The notes below the pieces were generated by a model that saw only the letters and a list, made by a program, of their open reading frames with translations, made no database searches and was not told where the DNA came from. Below, piece by piece: positions 48,517-59,401 of a stretch of DNA of 64,000 nt (positions are counted from its first letter, which is position 1; every line of letters begins with the position of its first letter). This DNA comes from Pseudolactococcus raffinolactis NBRC 100932 (lineage in GTDB: Bacteria > Bacillota > Bacilli > Lactobacillales > Streptococcaceae): contig NZ_BCVN01000003.1 in the NCBI RefSeq assembly GCF_001591765.1, forward strand, positions 1 to 64,000, given 5' to 3'. The translations under genes were made by a program, and so were the position numbers.

Positions 48517-49054
48517 TTAAAAACTTTCCGAATCGTGTGTGTAAGGCGACTGTGATCGTACTTGCAACAATTGCTTTAATGACATCACCTGGCATATAAG
48601 TTAACTGTAAAAATAGCGATTTGCTTAACGGCATCTTTGTGACGAGTGTTAGACCAATAGCGCCCATGCCATCAATGAAAAGCACACCGAAGACCAAGAT
48701 GATGACCAACACACTCAAAAAATTCAAGCGATTTAACTGTTTAAGTTTTGCGACACTGAAGCCAATCAAGCCTGCGCCAACAGGGTATGCCCACAAGTAA
48801 CCAGCAGTTGCACCAAAGAAACGTGCGAATCCACCAGAACCACCGGTTAGAACAGGTAAACCGAGCATGGCAAGCAATAAAAGTAGGGCTACTGTGATAA
48901 ACCCTTTGCGCCCGCCAAGTAAAGCACCTGCGAGCATGATGCCTAGATTTTGAATGGTTATGGGAACAAGCGGTAGCGGAATAATCGGAATATAAGCTAT
49001 GACAATAAGTGCAGCTAAGACAATAGCTGATAGGGTAAGGTGACGTGTTTTCAT
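48509..49054 (-). CDS. bioY: Biotin transporter BioY
   Basis: The 181-residue substrate-binding (S) component of an ECF importer, with about six helices. Markers are IPIIPLPLVPITIQNLGIMLAGALLGGRKG, GLPVLTGGSGGFARFFGATAGYLWAYP and GDVIKAIVAS. The ATG at 49054 has AGGAGG before it; a longer frame from 49159 is unlikely. A BirA-type operator lies in the leader. With bioB interrupted, this would be the route by which the cell gets biotin for AccB. Confidence 0.92.
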   Translation of the reverse strand: MKTRHLTLSAIVLAALIVIAYIPIIPLPLVPITIQNLGIMLAGALLGGRKGFITVALLLLLAMLGLPVLTGGSGGFARFFGATAGYLWAYPVGAGLIGFSVAKLKQLNRLNFLSVLVIILVFGVLFIDGMGAIGLTLVTKMPLSKSLFLQLTYMPGDVIKAIVASTITVALHTRFGKFLNA

Positions 49055-49066
49055 AAATCCTCCTAA

Positions 49067-49132
49067 TTGTAAACATAATATAAATAATAGGTATACAATT
49101 GTTAGTATAGAGAATAATGTCGTCCGTGTCAA
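49067..49132 (-). promoter_or_regulatory. bioY promoter with BirA-type operator
   Basis: On the minus strand TTGACA (49132-49127), 17 bp and TATACT (49109-49104) form the promoter. TTGTAAAC-N15-GGTATACAA (49067-49098) lies just after the -10, over the start of transcription. The spacing and half-sites match those before bioB. Confidence 0.8.
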
Positions 49133-49260
49133 GTAGCAATTGGCAGTAATAAATGGCAAAAATTGGCAGTCACTTTTAGATTAGTAGTTGATTTATAGAT
49201 TAAAAAAATTATACAATTTTAGAAATATGATACAGGATGTTTTCTGTTATAATGTAATTT

Positions 49261-50313
49261 ATGAATAAAAAGTGCATAAAAGGGTTAGTTGCGCTAACCG
49301 TCTTAATATCAATTGTCGTCGCATGGAACATCCGAAAAAATTCGGATGCTAATGGGAATAACGGACAATTAAGCATCAAAACGTCGTCAGAGGCAGCACA
49401 TCAAGCCAAAATTGATAAAAAAATCGTCAAGACCTATCAACCAACGCGAGAAATTGCAGCCATTACAGAGAAAATCGGATTTACCGAAAAAGGGCGCGTG
49501 ATATTTTATGCGTCAAATCCACAACTGTTAGATGCAGCAGACTTTAATGCAGAGGTACCTGATAGTTATGATACCAATGCCACTTTGGGTTACTATAATC
49601 ATCGCAAAATTTTCCTTTATCGGATCAAAAATCAAGATTTAGAAGATATCGTTGAAGTCACTGCAGCACATGAAGCTTTACATGCTGACTGGTATCGCTT
49701 GACCTGCCAAGAGCGACGAGAACTCATGCCACTTTTGGAAGAAGATTATGCCAAAATCAAAACGGAGAAAACGGAAAAACTGTTAGCGGATTATGCTAAG
49801 TTTGAATTAGGACAGCGTGATAATGAATTACATTCCTTTTTAGGAACTGAGTATCGTCATCTGTCACCGAAATTGGAAAAACATTATGCCAAGTATTTTA
49901 AAAATAGAGAAAAAATCGTGACCATGTATGAAAACTATCAATCTAAGTTTGATGCTTTAGAACAAAAGTCAACGCAATTATCAGCTGAAACAACATCTTT
50001 AAAAGAACAAATTGATAGCGATCTGTCCCAATATGAGACTGACCTTACCAATGTCAATTCAGAAATTGATGCTTTTAATAGTCGGTCACAAAATAAAGCG
50101 TATGCTAGTGAATCAGAGTTTATTGCAGATAGAGATAGTTTGCAACAAAAGGTATCCGAATTGACAGAGCGGCAAATACAAATCTCTAGCGTTGTCGATC
50201 AATATAATGCCAAAACAGATGAACTCAATCGGATCGCCTTGAAATCATCAGAATTCAACAAAAGTATTAACTCAAAAGCGATCATGCCAAATCAAGTGCC
50301 TAAGGCATCGTGA
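49261..50313 (+). CDS. Membrane-anchored HExxH protein with coiled-coil tail
   Basis: A 350-residue protein with one N-terminal membrane segment (about 8-24), then a domain with the zinc-peptidase motif HEALH at 137-141 (VTAAHEALHADWYRL) and, 50 residues on, DNELHSFLGTEYRHL, which could supply a third ligand. The remainder (about 205-340) is a long coiled coil. I do not recognise a named family. The ATG follows an extended -10 (TGTTATAAT) by seven bases and has no ribosome site. The domain should face outward. Confidence 0.6.
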   Translation: MNKKCIKGLVALTVLISIVVAWNIRKNSDANGNNGQLSIKTSSEAAHQAKIDKKIVKTYQPTREIAAITEKIGFTEKGRVIFYASNPQLLDAADFNAEVPDSYDTNATLGYYNHRKIFLYRIKNQDLEDIVEVTAAHEALHADWYRLTCQERRELMPLLEEDYAKIKTEKTEKLLADYAKFELGQRDNELHSFLGTEYRHLSPKLEKHYAKYFKNREKIVTMYENYQSKFDALEQKSTQLSAETTSLKEQIDSDLSQYETDLTNVNSEIDAFNSRSQNKAYASESEFIADRDSLQQKVSELTERQIQISSVVDQYNAKTDELNRIALKSSEFNKSINSKAIMPNQVPKAS

Positions 50314-50332
50314 TGATGGTGCGTCATGTTAA

Positions 50333-50361
50333 ACAAAATCAAGCTAAGGCTTGGTTTTTTT
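50333..50361 (+). terminator. Terminator after the HExxH gene
   Basis: CAAGC-TAAG-GCTTG forms a short stem followed by eight T. Confidence 0.65.
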
Positions 50362-50424
50362 TGAGTTAAAAAAAGCCCCAAGTTAAGAACTTGAGACTCA
50401 TAATATAAGTCAGTAACATTAATT

Positions 50425-51036
50425 TTAACTCACACGAATCGTATCGCCTAAGACCATGATGACTTGATCATTTGAAATAGGTTTCAATTTGATCTTGTTA
50501 CCATAAGCTGCGATGATCTCCTGTGCTTCTTCTTCAAAGGGTTCGTTGGTGGCATGAGGCAAGGTATAAAAATCAACTAGATTAAGCCCTTCTGTACTAG
50601 TTAAGTTTGGTGCTTTTTTAGTACTATCCATGGCTGAGATATAAGCAATATCAGGTGAGGTAATGATCGAACCTGCTGATTCTCCGATATAGAGCTTTCC
50701 TTGATTGATCTGGTCGATGATGAGTTGATCAGCACCTGTTCGTTTTAATTCTTGGAGGAGAAAGAAGGAGTTGCCACCTGAAACGTAAATATAATCATTC
50801 TGGGTGAGCTTGCTTTGGATATCACTTGGTGAAGCTGTCGAGACTTCAAGTTCATCGATCGTTAAACCTAGTGACTCAAAAGCTGCTTTAGCTGATAGGA
50901 CATAGCCATCATAGTCTTGCGGGACATTAGCAGTTGGAATAAAGGTTACAACTTTTCCAGCTAATTTTTCGCCGATAAATGCTGGCAAACGGTTGGCAAC
51001 ATCGTCAAATGATGAGCTGAGAAATAATTTTTTCAT
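50425..51036 (-). CDS. Peptidase E-like serine hydrolase (S51)
   Basis: A 203-residue class I glutamine-amidotransferase-like hydrolase of the peptidase E family. The nucleophile elbow YIGESAGSII places Ser120; SGGNSFFLL and LPHATNEPFEEEA are other conserved segments. Family members cleave Asp-X dipeptides or cyanophycin products. It is alone on the minus strand, convergent with the HExxH gene. Function beyond the family is inferred. Confidence 0.8.
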   Translation of the reverse strand: MKKLFLSSSFDDVANRLPAFIGEKLAGKVVTFIPTANVPQDYDGYVLSAKAAFESLGLTIDELEVSTASPSDIQSKLTQNDYIYVSGGNSFFLLQELKRTGADQLIIDQINQGKLYIGESAGSIITSPDIAYISAMDSTKKAPNLTSTEGLNLVDFYTLPHATNEPFEEEAQEIIAAYGNKIKLKPISNDQVIMVLGDTIRVS

Positions 51037-51202
51037 GCGTTAAACTCCCTAATTTAGTGTGCCTATAGGCTACTTTATGCTTAATACCAGTATAACATAA
51101 CAGAGGTCTGAGGACTCATCTTGATAGATCTAAACCTGTTGTTGCCAGTAGTTCACACGTATTTTTCAAAAGTGCCCTTACCTAGCAATCCGCCGGTAAA
51201 TC

Positions 51203-51271
51203 TGCTATACTAGAATAGTTAATGACGCCCTTCAAAGCGATTGATTAACGGGGAGTAGCTTTTCGTGCTCC
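51203..51271 (+). promoter_or_regulatory. mnmA promoter and leader hairpin
   Basis: An extended -10, TGCTATACT (51203-51211), has only a weak -35. In the leader GGAGTAGC-TTTTC-GTGCTCC (51252-51271) can form a hairpin just upstream of the GGGAGG ribosome site. There is no terminator-like T-run. Confidence 0.45.
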
Positions 51272-51274
51272 TAA

Positions 51275-52426
<1,152 letters not shown>

Positions 52427-52435
52427 ATATGAAAG

Positions 52436-52471
52436 AAAATCGTTTGGGAGAACTTTCCCAGACGATTTTTT
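52436..52471 (+). terminator. Terminator after mnmA
   Basis: AAATCGTTTGGGA and TCCCAGACGATTTTTT pair with one mismatch and end in six T. Confidence 0.9.
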
Positions 52472-52555
52472 GCATGAAGAAATTTGAATAAAAATTTTTG
52501 AGGATGAAAAAGAAACAATACAATTTCGTGTTGTTTCCCTAAATTTAAGTAGGCT

Positions 52556-52590
52556 ATAAAAAAATCCATCACATGAGAATGATGGATTTT
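52556..52590 (-). terminator. Terminator after mleP
   Basis: On the minus strand AAAATCCATCA pairs with TGATGGATTTTT and is followed by T. It lies ten bases beyond the mleP stop. Confidence 0.8.
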
Positions 52591-52600
52591 CAGGATTTGA

Positions 52601-53881
52601 TTAAGGATAGAAGAGACGTATCAGGATACCACCCATGATCAGAACGATGGCACCGCAGAGGCGATTGCCCATTTGGGCGAAGGCGATCATTTCCATCCGG
52701 TCGGATGCGGATAGAACGGCAATATTACCTGTGCCACCCATGGAGTTATTAATCATACCAGCGCCAATGGCTGTTTCCACTGGATACATACCAAGTATTT
52801 TACCTAGGAACCAGCTCGCCAGTCCCATGGCAACAACACTTGTTAAGCAAAGGATGACAAATTGCCAAGTCAAGGCTGAAGCCAAGGTTTTTAAGTCGAT
52901 CAAGGCCAAACCTATCCCAGCTAAAACAGCATGAGTCAGATTGGTCATGACAACTTCATTAAACATGATAACAGATTCTTCCAATTGTTTTGGCACGGTA
53001 TTTGTTGCTTTGATGATAAAGACGATGATAATCATAAAGGCATATTCGTGAACTTTTGGAAAGAAGTTGTTGAGTAGGCAACCCACCATCAGCAGTGTGA
53101 AGGCAAAGAGCATACCGACACCGATGCGTTGGGCATCAAGTTTAATTTTTGGTCGCTCAAGTTCTTCTTTAGTTGCTGAAATTAATGTCCCATGGCCATT
53201 GTATTTGGTGTTAGCAAAAACTTTTGAAATAGACAGGGCACCAATAATCGCCATAATGTTCCCGAAAGTCACCGCAGGTGCGAGTTGTGAGAAGATAGCG
53301 GCTTGGCTGCCGTGCGCTAGACCAGAGGCATAGATTTGAGACAGTGGTGTAATCCCCGCGCCCATACCACCTGCCATCATTGGCATTGAAACGTACATGA
53401 CTGAGTGTGCAAAACCTTTGCTGAGCAACATCCCCATGCCACCGACTGCAAAAAATCCGATGACCATTGTAACCAAAGTGACAGGGATAAATTTAGTAGA
53501 GGCTTTAATCAATAGCTTGCGATTCATGCCTAAAATAGAGCCACAAATCAGTGCTGCGATATAAAAATCAAGAAAGCCAAATTGACCACCCATGAATTTA
53601 CCAACGGCTCCAATCACGTTCTTAGGAATGACGTGGCCAAAAGATAGGAGCGTTGCCCCAATCAAGGTAAAAACTGATCCGCCACCAAGATAGGAGTTGA
53701 CAATAGGGAGTTTTTCACCAATATAGTATAGGAGATGACCCAAGACGACTAGTAAGAGGGTGATCCCCACCATATTAAGTGGGAGTTTGCCAAGTGCGAT
53801 CACACTTGCAAGAATCACGATAAAAAAGGCGTAGAGGGGCAAAGGAATTCCTGAAATTTTGATAGTTTTTAAATCTTTCAT
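52601..53881 (-). CDS. mleP: Malate/lactate antiporter (2-hydroxycarboxylate transporter)
   Basis: A 426-residue carrier with about eleven helices. The two conserved re-entrant GGxG loops of the 2HCT family are present, AGGMGAGITPLSQIYA near 170 and NSMGGTGNIAVLSA near 385. It is encoded directly after malolactic enzyme (21-bp gap), so malate-in/lactate-out exchange is the natural assignment; the cycle makes a membrane potential and raises pH. Citrate carriers of the same family cannot be excluded by sequence alone. Confidence 0.88.
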   Translation of the reverse strand: MKDLKTIKISGIPLPLYAFFIVILASVIALGKLPLNMVGITLLLVVLGHLLYYIGEKLPIVNSYLGGGSVFTLIGATLLSFGHVIPKNVIGAVGKFMGGQFGFLDFYIAALICGSILGMNRKLLIKASTKFIPVTLVTMVIGFFAVGGMGMLLSKGFAHSVMYVSMPMMAGGMGAGITPLSQIYASGLAHGSQAAIFSQLAPAVTFGNIMAIIGALSISKVFANTKYNGHGTLISATKEELERPKIKLDAQRIGVGMLFAFTLLMVGCLLNNFFPKVHEYAFMIIIVFIIKATNTVPKQLEESVIMFNEVVMTNLTHAVLAGIGLALIDLKTLASALTWQFVILCLTSVVAMGLASWFLGKILGMYPVETAIGAGMINNSMGGTGNIAVLSASDRMEMIAFAQMGNRLCGAIVLIMGGILIRLFYP

Positions 53882-53902
53882 TTTCTCTTCTCTTAGGTCC
53901 TC

Positions 53903-55525
53903 TTAGTATTCTGGATACCATTTGAGGTCTTGAACGGCTTTAGACATATCAGTTTCTTCAGCTTGGGCTAAACCTTGTTTTTGTGCCATTTTAGCGACAG
54001 CTTCAGCGACTTTGATTGAAACATCTGCCACATATTGGAATGGTGGGAGAACAGGCGCACCTGGTTGTTTTAAGTCTACCATACCGCTCAAGGAATGTGC
54101 TGCTGCGCCGATCATTTCATCTGTCAAGAGTGACGCTTCAGATGCTAACATCCCAAGTCCTAGACCAGGATAGATCAAAGCGTTATTGGCTTGACCAATT
54201 TCGTAGTCAACACCTTGATAGTGAACAGTACCTGAAGGAACACCTGTTGCAACAAAGGCTTTACCGTCAGACCATTCGATCACTTGTTCAGCAGTTGCTT
54301 CCAATTTTTTGGTTGGGTTTGAAATTGGGAAAATAACTGGGCGTTCAGTGTTAGCACACATGGCTTCAACAACTTCTTGTGTGAAGGCACCTGGATCAGT
54401 TGATGTTCCGACTAAAATAGTTGGTTTAACGGTTTTAACAACAGTGAGTAGATCTGTCATGTCGCCAGCATTTTCAAAGTCTGCACGTTTTTTAGCAAAT
54501 GGTTTTTGAGCTGGAGTTAAGTCTGTCATGTCATCAAAGAGGAGGCCTTGTTTGTCGATCATGAAGAAACGTTGGTAAGCTTCAGCTTCTGAAAGTCCTT
54601 CGCTGACCATTTCTGCATGCACACGACTCGCGATCCCCGCACCAGCAGATCCGCCACCATAACATAGATAAACTTGATCAGTTAATTTGCCACCTGTGAT
54701 ATCAAGTGCACCAAAGACACCACCGAGCACGACAATACCTGTTCCTTGAATGTCATCATTAAAGGTTGGGATGACTTTTTTGTATTTGTCTAAAATGGTT
54801 GCAGCATTTGAGCGGCCGAAATCTTCCCAATGCAAGTAAAGTTTAGGGAACATTTCTTCAGCAGTTGTGACAAATTGATCGATAAAGTCATAATATTGAT
54901 CCCCGTAAAGACGTTCTTGATGATTACCGAGGTACAATGAATCTTTGAGTAATTCTTCTCTATTTGTGCCAGCATCGATAACGATTGGTAGAACAGACGC
55001 AGGATCAATACCAGCTGCTGCTGTATAGATCATCAATTTACCGACTGAAATATCCACACCTTGTGTGCCCCAGTCTCCAATACCTAAGATCCCTTCCGCA
55101 TCCGTTACAACAATGAGACGGATTTTACGGTCGCCTGCAGCATTTTTCAAAGTTTCTGCAATGTTTTCTGGGTGGTTGGTATCGAGGTAAGCAGCATATT
55201 GTGTATCCACAAAGAGGTGGCTGTAGTTTTCGATGGTGTCCGCAATGATTGGATCGTAAACGATTGGGTTAAATTCAACGATGTGTTGGTTGAAGAGGTA
55301 GTAGAACAAAGTCCGATTAGTATTGAAAATTTCCATTAAGAAATGACGTTTTTCCAAGTCGTTGGGTTTCATCAAATAATGTTGATACGTTTGTTCAGCT
55401 TGTTCTTCGATGGTTTGAACATGGGGCGGTAAAATACCAATCAGGCCAAGTTCTTGACGTTCTGCCATAGTAAAGGCTGTCCCTTTATTTAAGAACGGGT
55501 TGTTTAAAATGTCGTGTGCACGCAT
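53903..55525 (-). CDS. mleS: Malolactic enzyme
   Basis: A 540-residue NAD- and Mn-dependent enzyme that converts L-malate to L-lactate and CO2. From memory it matches lactococcal MleS over its whole length: [30 protein letters not shown], the catalytic [27 protein letters not shown] and [11 protein letters not shown] (NAD-binding). It lies with mleP in one minus-strand unit; mleR is divergent. Malic enzyme is the main alternative, but the length and malolactic signatures favour MleS. Confidence 0.94.
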   Translation of the reverse strand: MRAHDILNNPFLNKGTAFTMAERQELGLIGILPPHVQTIEEQAEQTYQHYLMKPNDLEKRHFLMEIFNTNRTLFYYLFNQHIVEFNPIVYDPIIADTIENYSHLFVDTQYAAYLDTNHPENIAETLKNAAGDRKIRLIVVTDAEGILGIGDWGTQGVDISVGKLMIYTAAAGIDPASVLPIVIDAGTNREELLKDSLYLGNHQERLYGDQYYDFIDQFVTTAEEMFPKLYLHWEDFGRSNAATILDKYKKVIPTFNDDIQGTGIVVLGGVFGALDITGGKLTDQVYLCYGGGSAGAGIASRVHAEMVSEGLSEAEAYQRFFMIDKQGLLFDDMTDLTPAQKPFAKKRADFENAGDMTDLLTVVKTVKPTILVGTSTDPGAFTQEVVEAMCANTERPVIFPISNPTKKLEATAEQVIEWSDGKAFVATGVPSGTVHYQGVDYEIGQANNALIYPGLGLGMLASEASLLTDEMIGAAAHSLSGMVDLKQPGAPVLPPFQYVADVSIKVAEAVAKMAQKQGLAQAEETDMSKAVQDLKWYPEY

Positions 55526-55677
55526 ATGTGTCTCCTCTATTAGTTATAAAATATTTTTTATATTGGCTAGTTTACACCCTATAAAATCTTATAGTCAACT
55601 CACTTGGCTACGATAAATTTTATTTATAACAAATAAGCCATGATATGTTAAAATGGTCAAAAGGGGAACGTTTGAAC

Positions 55678-56580
55678 ATGAATTTACGAGATTTTGAATA
55701 TTTTGATGCCTTAGCAGATTTATTATCTTACACACAGGTGGCCCATCAATTTGATGTCAGTCAGCCAACGATTAGCTATGCTATTAAACGTTTAGAACAG
55801 CACTATGCTTGTGATTTAATCAAGAAAGATCCATCGCATCGAACGGTTCAGTTGACGCGTGAAGGGGCGATTTTAAAGGCGCATATCCATCATATTCTGG
55901 ACGAGTTCATGACGGTGGAAAGAGCGATCGAGCATGCCAAGAAAAAGCAAACGCTTGTCGGATTTCCACCGATTATCAGGGCCAGAGTCCTATCGAAATT
56001 ATTGAGAGAAAAAGAAGCCGTCAACTTTATCGCAAATTTTGATTTGATTTCAGGTGGTTCAAATGAACTGCTGTCAAAATTATTATCTGGTCGGCTTGAT
56101 TTTAGTTTGATTGGTAGCGTTGCGCCCCTGGTTCATCCAAATCTAACAGTGCAAGCCTTGGATCAACGTGAATTTTATATTTTCGCATCTCAAGATAATC
56201 CCTTATCCCAAAAGTCTGAAATTTCATTTGAAGAAGCCCTGGATTATCCGTTCATTCTATTAGAAGAAAGTTTTGTCCACGCCAAAGCTTTTCAAAATCT
56301 CAAGGACAAGTATCAAAAGGATGCCAAAGTCTTACTGCATTTTTCTGATGTGCAAACGATTGGCCAACTGGTCAAGTCGAATATCGGGATTACCTTAATG
56401 ACGGATTTCCTACCCTTTAGGGATATGGAAAACTTGGTCAAGATACCTTTAGCAGCTAAGGATAAAGAAATCTTTTATGTACAGTATGCTTATCTGAAAA
56501 CTGCTGTCCTCAATGAAGATCTGCAACAATTGGTTGCCATGCTAGATAAGCTAGCTAAAGTCGAAGATACCTTGAGATAA
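55678..56580 (+). CDS. mleR: LysR-family regulator of malolactic fermentation
   Basis: A 300-residue LysR regulator: N-terminal HTH (DFEYFDALADLLSYTQVAHQF, SQPTISYAIKRLE) and a substrate-binding domain of two lobes. It is divergent from mleS-mleP across 152 bp of AT-rich DNA with several T-N11-A type LysR candidates, the common MleR layout. I use ATG 55678 behind AAGGGG. L-malate would be the expected inducer. Confidence 0.87.
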   Translation: MNLRDFEYFDALADLLSYTQVAHQFDVSQPTISYAIKRLEQHYACDLIKKDPSHRTVQLTREGAILKAHIHHILDEFMTVERAIEHAKKKQTLVGFPPIIRARVLSKLLREKEAVNFIANFDLISGGSNELLSKLLSGRLDFSLIGSVAPLVHPNLTVQALDQREFYIFASQDNPLSQKSEISFEEALDYPFILLEESFVHAKAFQNLKDKYQKDAKVLLHFSDVQTIGQLVKSNIGITLMTDFLPFRDMENLVKIPLAAKDKEIFYVQYAYLKTAVLNEDLQQLVAMLDKLAKVEDTLR

Positions 56581-56620
56581 GCGCTACTCATGCTAGCTCT
56601 TTTCTGGTATAATCAAAGGT

Positions 56621-57115
56621 ATGAATAATAACGATATTTTAATCCGACTGCGCTACACGTTTGACATTAAAGATAGTAATATGCTCGATATTTTTGCATT
56701 GGGTGGGTTGCCGCTCACGCTAGAAAAGCTCCGTGTCATCTTAAAAAAACAAGAGCTTGATACGGATCGTGATCAAGCCTTATCTCGCGAGAATTTGGAG
56801 CGTTTCTTAAATGGCTTCATCATTAGCCAAAGGGGTGTGAAACGTGATAAAGAAGGGCAGGAGGTGCCTGCGACCTTTGATATGACGGGCGATGCGCTGA
56901 TTAACAATGTGACAATTAAGAAGATTAAGATCACTATGACTTATACGACGGATCATCTTCAGGATTTTCTGGCGCAATCAGGTAAAACGGTGTCGACGAG
57001 CGAGCTGTCTGCGATTTTGCGTAATAAAAATCACCGTAACTATAAACCTGCTGGCGATCAAATTTTGCGTAATATGCTGAAAGGCATGGCCTTGGATTAT
57101 CGGGGTAAATCTTGA
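56621..57115 (+). CDS. DUF1456 (YehS-like) protein
   Basis: A 164-residue protein that matches the DUF1456 pattern: a repeated helical unit beginning NNNDILIRLRYTFDIKDSNMLDIFALGG and again INNVTIKKIKITMTYTTDHL. The function is unknown; similar proteins occur in many Gram-positive and Gram-negative bacteria. The ATG lies seven bases after TGGTATAAT, so the mRNA may begin at or near the start codon. The AAAGG in that gap would then not be transcribed. Confidence 0.8.
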   Translation: MNNNDILIRLRYTFDIKDSNMLDIFALGGLPLTLEKLRVILKKQELDTDRDQALSRENLERFLNGFIISQRGVKRDKEGQEVPATFDMTGDALINNVTIKKIKITMTYTTDHLQDFLAQSGKTVSTSELSAILRNKNHRNYKPAGDQILRNMLKGMALDYRGKS

Positions 57116-57183
57116 GTTGCGTAAAAATCTTGACCGACTAGGACAATTCTGCTAAAATATAAGTATCAATAATTCAAGGTAGT

Positions 57184-57230
57184 CAAGTACCAAGAAGAAT
57201 AGCGTAGCTATTTTTCGTGTACTTGGCTTT
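57184..57230 (+). other. Leader stem-loop before mnmG
   Basis: CAAGTAC pairs with GTACTTG and, inside, AATAGC-GTA-GCTATT closes a second stem, followed by GGCTTTTTGG. It may be a weak attenuator or a terminator for an upstream gene; the T-run has only five T. Confidence 0.5.
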
Positions 57231-57259
57231 TTGGTATGAAAATATAAAAAGAGGTAATC

Positions 57260-59131
57260 ATGCAATTTCAAGAAAATTTTGATGTCATCGTCGTTGGTGC
57301 CGGTCATGCAGGAAGTGAAGCAGCACTAGCGTCTGCACGGATGGGTAGTAAGACACTGCTTGTCACGATTAATTTAAATATGGTCGCGTTCATGCCGTGT
57401 AATCCGTCAGTCGGTGGCTCGGCTAAAGGGATCGTCGTTCGCGAAATCGATGCGCTCGGTGGCGAGATGGGTCGCAACATCGACAAAACTTATATTCAAA
57501 TGAAGATGCTCAATACTGGTAAAGGCCCTGCGGTTCGGGCGCTTCGCGCACAGGCGGATAAGGATTTGTATGCGCGTGAGATGAAAAAAACGATTGAGCA
57601 GACGGAAAATCTGACTTTGCGTCAAGCGGTAGTGGATGAAATTCTCGTAGAAGACGGTCAAATAACTGGGATTAAAACGTCAACGGGTACGATTTATACG
57701 GCGAAATCAGTTGTCATTACAACAGGGACAGCCCTTCGTGGTGAGATCATCATCGGTGAGCTCAAGTATTCGTCAGGTCCAAATAACTCCCTAGCTTCTA
57801 TCGGTCTTGCTGACAATTTACGTGACTTGGGCTTTGAGATTGGTCGTTTTAAAACGGGTACGCCACCGCGCGTGAAGTCTAGTACCATTGATTACAGTAA
57901 AACGGAGATTCAACCAGGAGATGAGAAGCCAAATCACTTTAGTTTCTTATCAAAGGATGCGGATTATTTGACTGATCAAATTCCGTGTTGGTTGACCTAT
58001 ACGAAGAATGCGACGCATATGATCATTCAAGAGAATTTGCATCGTGCGCCGATGTTTTCAGGGATGGTTAAAGGTGTTGGGCCGCGTTATTGTCCGTCAA
58101 TTGAGGATAAAATCGTGCGTTTTGCTGACAAGCCACGCCATCAACTGTTTTTAGAGCCTGAAGGCCGAGATACAGAAGAAGTTTACGTGCAAGGCTTGTC
58201 GACGTCGATGCCGGAAGATGTGCAGTTTGAGATGTTGCGCTCAATTCCAGGTTTGGAAAATGCGGAGATGATGCGTTCAGGTTATGCCATTGAGTATGAT
58301 GTGGTTTTACCACACCAACTGCGTGCGACGCTTGAAACGAAATTGATTTCAGGCTTGTTCACGGCGGGTCAAACCAATGGAACGTCAGGCTATGAAGAAG
58401 CAGCAGGTCAAGGTTTAATTGCAGGGATCAATGCCGCGCTGAAGGCGCAAGGTAAACCTGAGTTTATTTTGAAACGTTCAGATGCCTATATCGGTGTGAT
58501 GATTGATGACTTGGTAACGAAAGGAACGATTGAACCCTATCGTTTGTTGACAAGTCGTGCTGAGTACCGCTTGATTCTTCGCCATGATAATGCGGATATG
58601 CGGTTAACACCACTTGGCCGTGAGATCGGCTTGGTCTCTGATTACCGTTGGCATACTTTTGATATTAAAAAATATCAATATGAAAACGAACTATTGCGCC
58701 TGCAAAAAAATAAACTCAAGCCGATCGCTGAAACCAATGCTAAGATAGAAGCCTTAGGTTTCAAGCCTTTGACGGATGCCTTGACAGCAGCAGAGTTTAT
58801 GCGCCGTCAAGAAATCACTTATGAGATTGCGACATCCTTCATCGGAGAAGCGCCAGAAGTTTTGGATGCGAAAATTATTGAATTAATCGAAACAGAAATT
58901 AAATATGAAGGCTATATCAAAAAAGCGACGGATCAAGTCGCTAAAATGCACCGTTTGGAAGCCAAACGCATTCCGAAAAATATTGACTGGGATGCTTTAG
59001 ATAGCATTGCTACAGAAGCGCGTCAAAAATTTAAGAAAATCAATCCAGAAACGATTGGTCAAGCCAGTCGTATCTCAGGTGTCAATCCTGCGGATATTAG
59101 TATTTTGATGGTTTATTTGGAAGGTAAGTAA
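57260..59131 (+). CDS. mnmG: tRNA uridine 5-carboxymethylaminomethyl enzyme MnmG (GidA)
   Basis: A 623-residue FAD enzyme that, with MnmE, modifies U34 of certain tRNAs. The FAD loop [16 protein letters not shown] (about 9-24), the conserved [13 protein letters not shown] and [19 protein letters not shown], and the C-terminal GidA segment ([16 protein letters not shown]) are intact. It has a GAGG ribosome site and a hairpin in its leader. It complements mnmA at 51302. Confidence 0.96.
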   Translation: MQFQENFDVIVVGAGHAGSEAALASARMGSKTLLVTINLNMVAFMPCNPSVGGSAKGIVVREIDALGGEMGRNIDKTYIQMKMLNTGKGPAVRALRAQADKDLYAREMKKTIEQTENLTLRQAVVDEILVEDGQITGIKTSTGTIYTAKSVVITTGTALRGEIIIGELKYSSGPNNSLASIGLADNLRDLGFEIGRFKTGTPPRVKSSTIDYSKTEIQPGDEKPNHFSFLSKDADYLTDQIPCWLTYTKNATHMIIQENLHRAPMFSGMVKGVGPRYCPSIEDKIVRFADKPRHQLFLEPEGRDTEEVYVQGLSTSMPEDVQFEMLRSIPGLENAEMMRSGYAIEYDVVLPHQLRATLETKLISGLFTAGQTNGTSGYEEAAGQGLIAGINAALKAQGKPEFILKRSDAYIGVMIDDLVTKGTIEPYRLLTSRAEYRLILRHDNADMRLTPLGREIGLVSDYRWHTFDIKKYQYENELLRLQKNKLKPIAETNAKIEALGFKPLTDALTAAEFMRRQEITYEIATSFIGEAPEVLDAKIIELIETEIKYEGYIKKATDQVAKMHRLEAKRIPKNIDWDALDSIATEARQKFKKINPETIGQASRISGVNPADISILMVYLEGK

Positions 59132-59139
59132 GACGTAAT

Positions 59140-59164
59140 AAGCTCAGACTATCTGGGCTTTTTT
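59140..59164 (+). terminator. Terminator after mnmG
   Basis: AAGCTCAG-N5-CTGGGCTT forms an 8-bp stem with a G.U pair and is followed by T. Confidence 0.75.
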
Positions 59165-59324
59165 CTATGGTATAATGGAAACGAAATACGTGTACCAAAT
59201 GAGTCACAGTTCAAGATATTTGTTGCAATTTTACATAGAGTGCTATCAGATTCTTATGAAAGCTTGTAAGAAGGATTAAGTTTGAGTAATTTAAATATAT
59301 ATGCTTTAACATTGAAAATGAAAT

Positions 59325-59375
59325 ATTATACCAAATGACATAAAAATCGATAAAATATTGATATTTTGGTATAAT
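59325..59375. promoter_or_regulatory. Inverted repeat over the fic promoter
   Basis: ATTATACCAAA (59325-59335) and TTTGGTATAAT (59365-59375) are perfect 11-bp inverted arms 29 bp apart. The right arm contains the -10 TATAAT. A weaker related pair (GGTATAAT, GTACCAAATGA) occurs at 59168-59202. The form suggests a dimeric or looped regulator. Confidence 0.55.
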
Positions 59376-59401
59376 TAACCTATTCTATGTCAGGAGAAAC
59401 T

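Noticed and set aside
48741-49139. 132-codon minus-strand ORF overlapping bioY
   Set aside because: It is a shadow frame of bioY and has odd Cys/Trp-rich composition without any domain.
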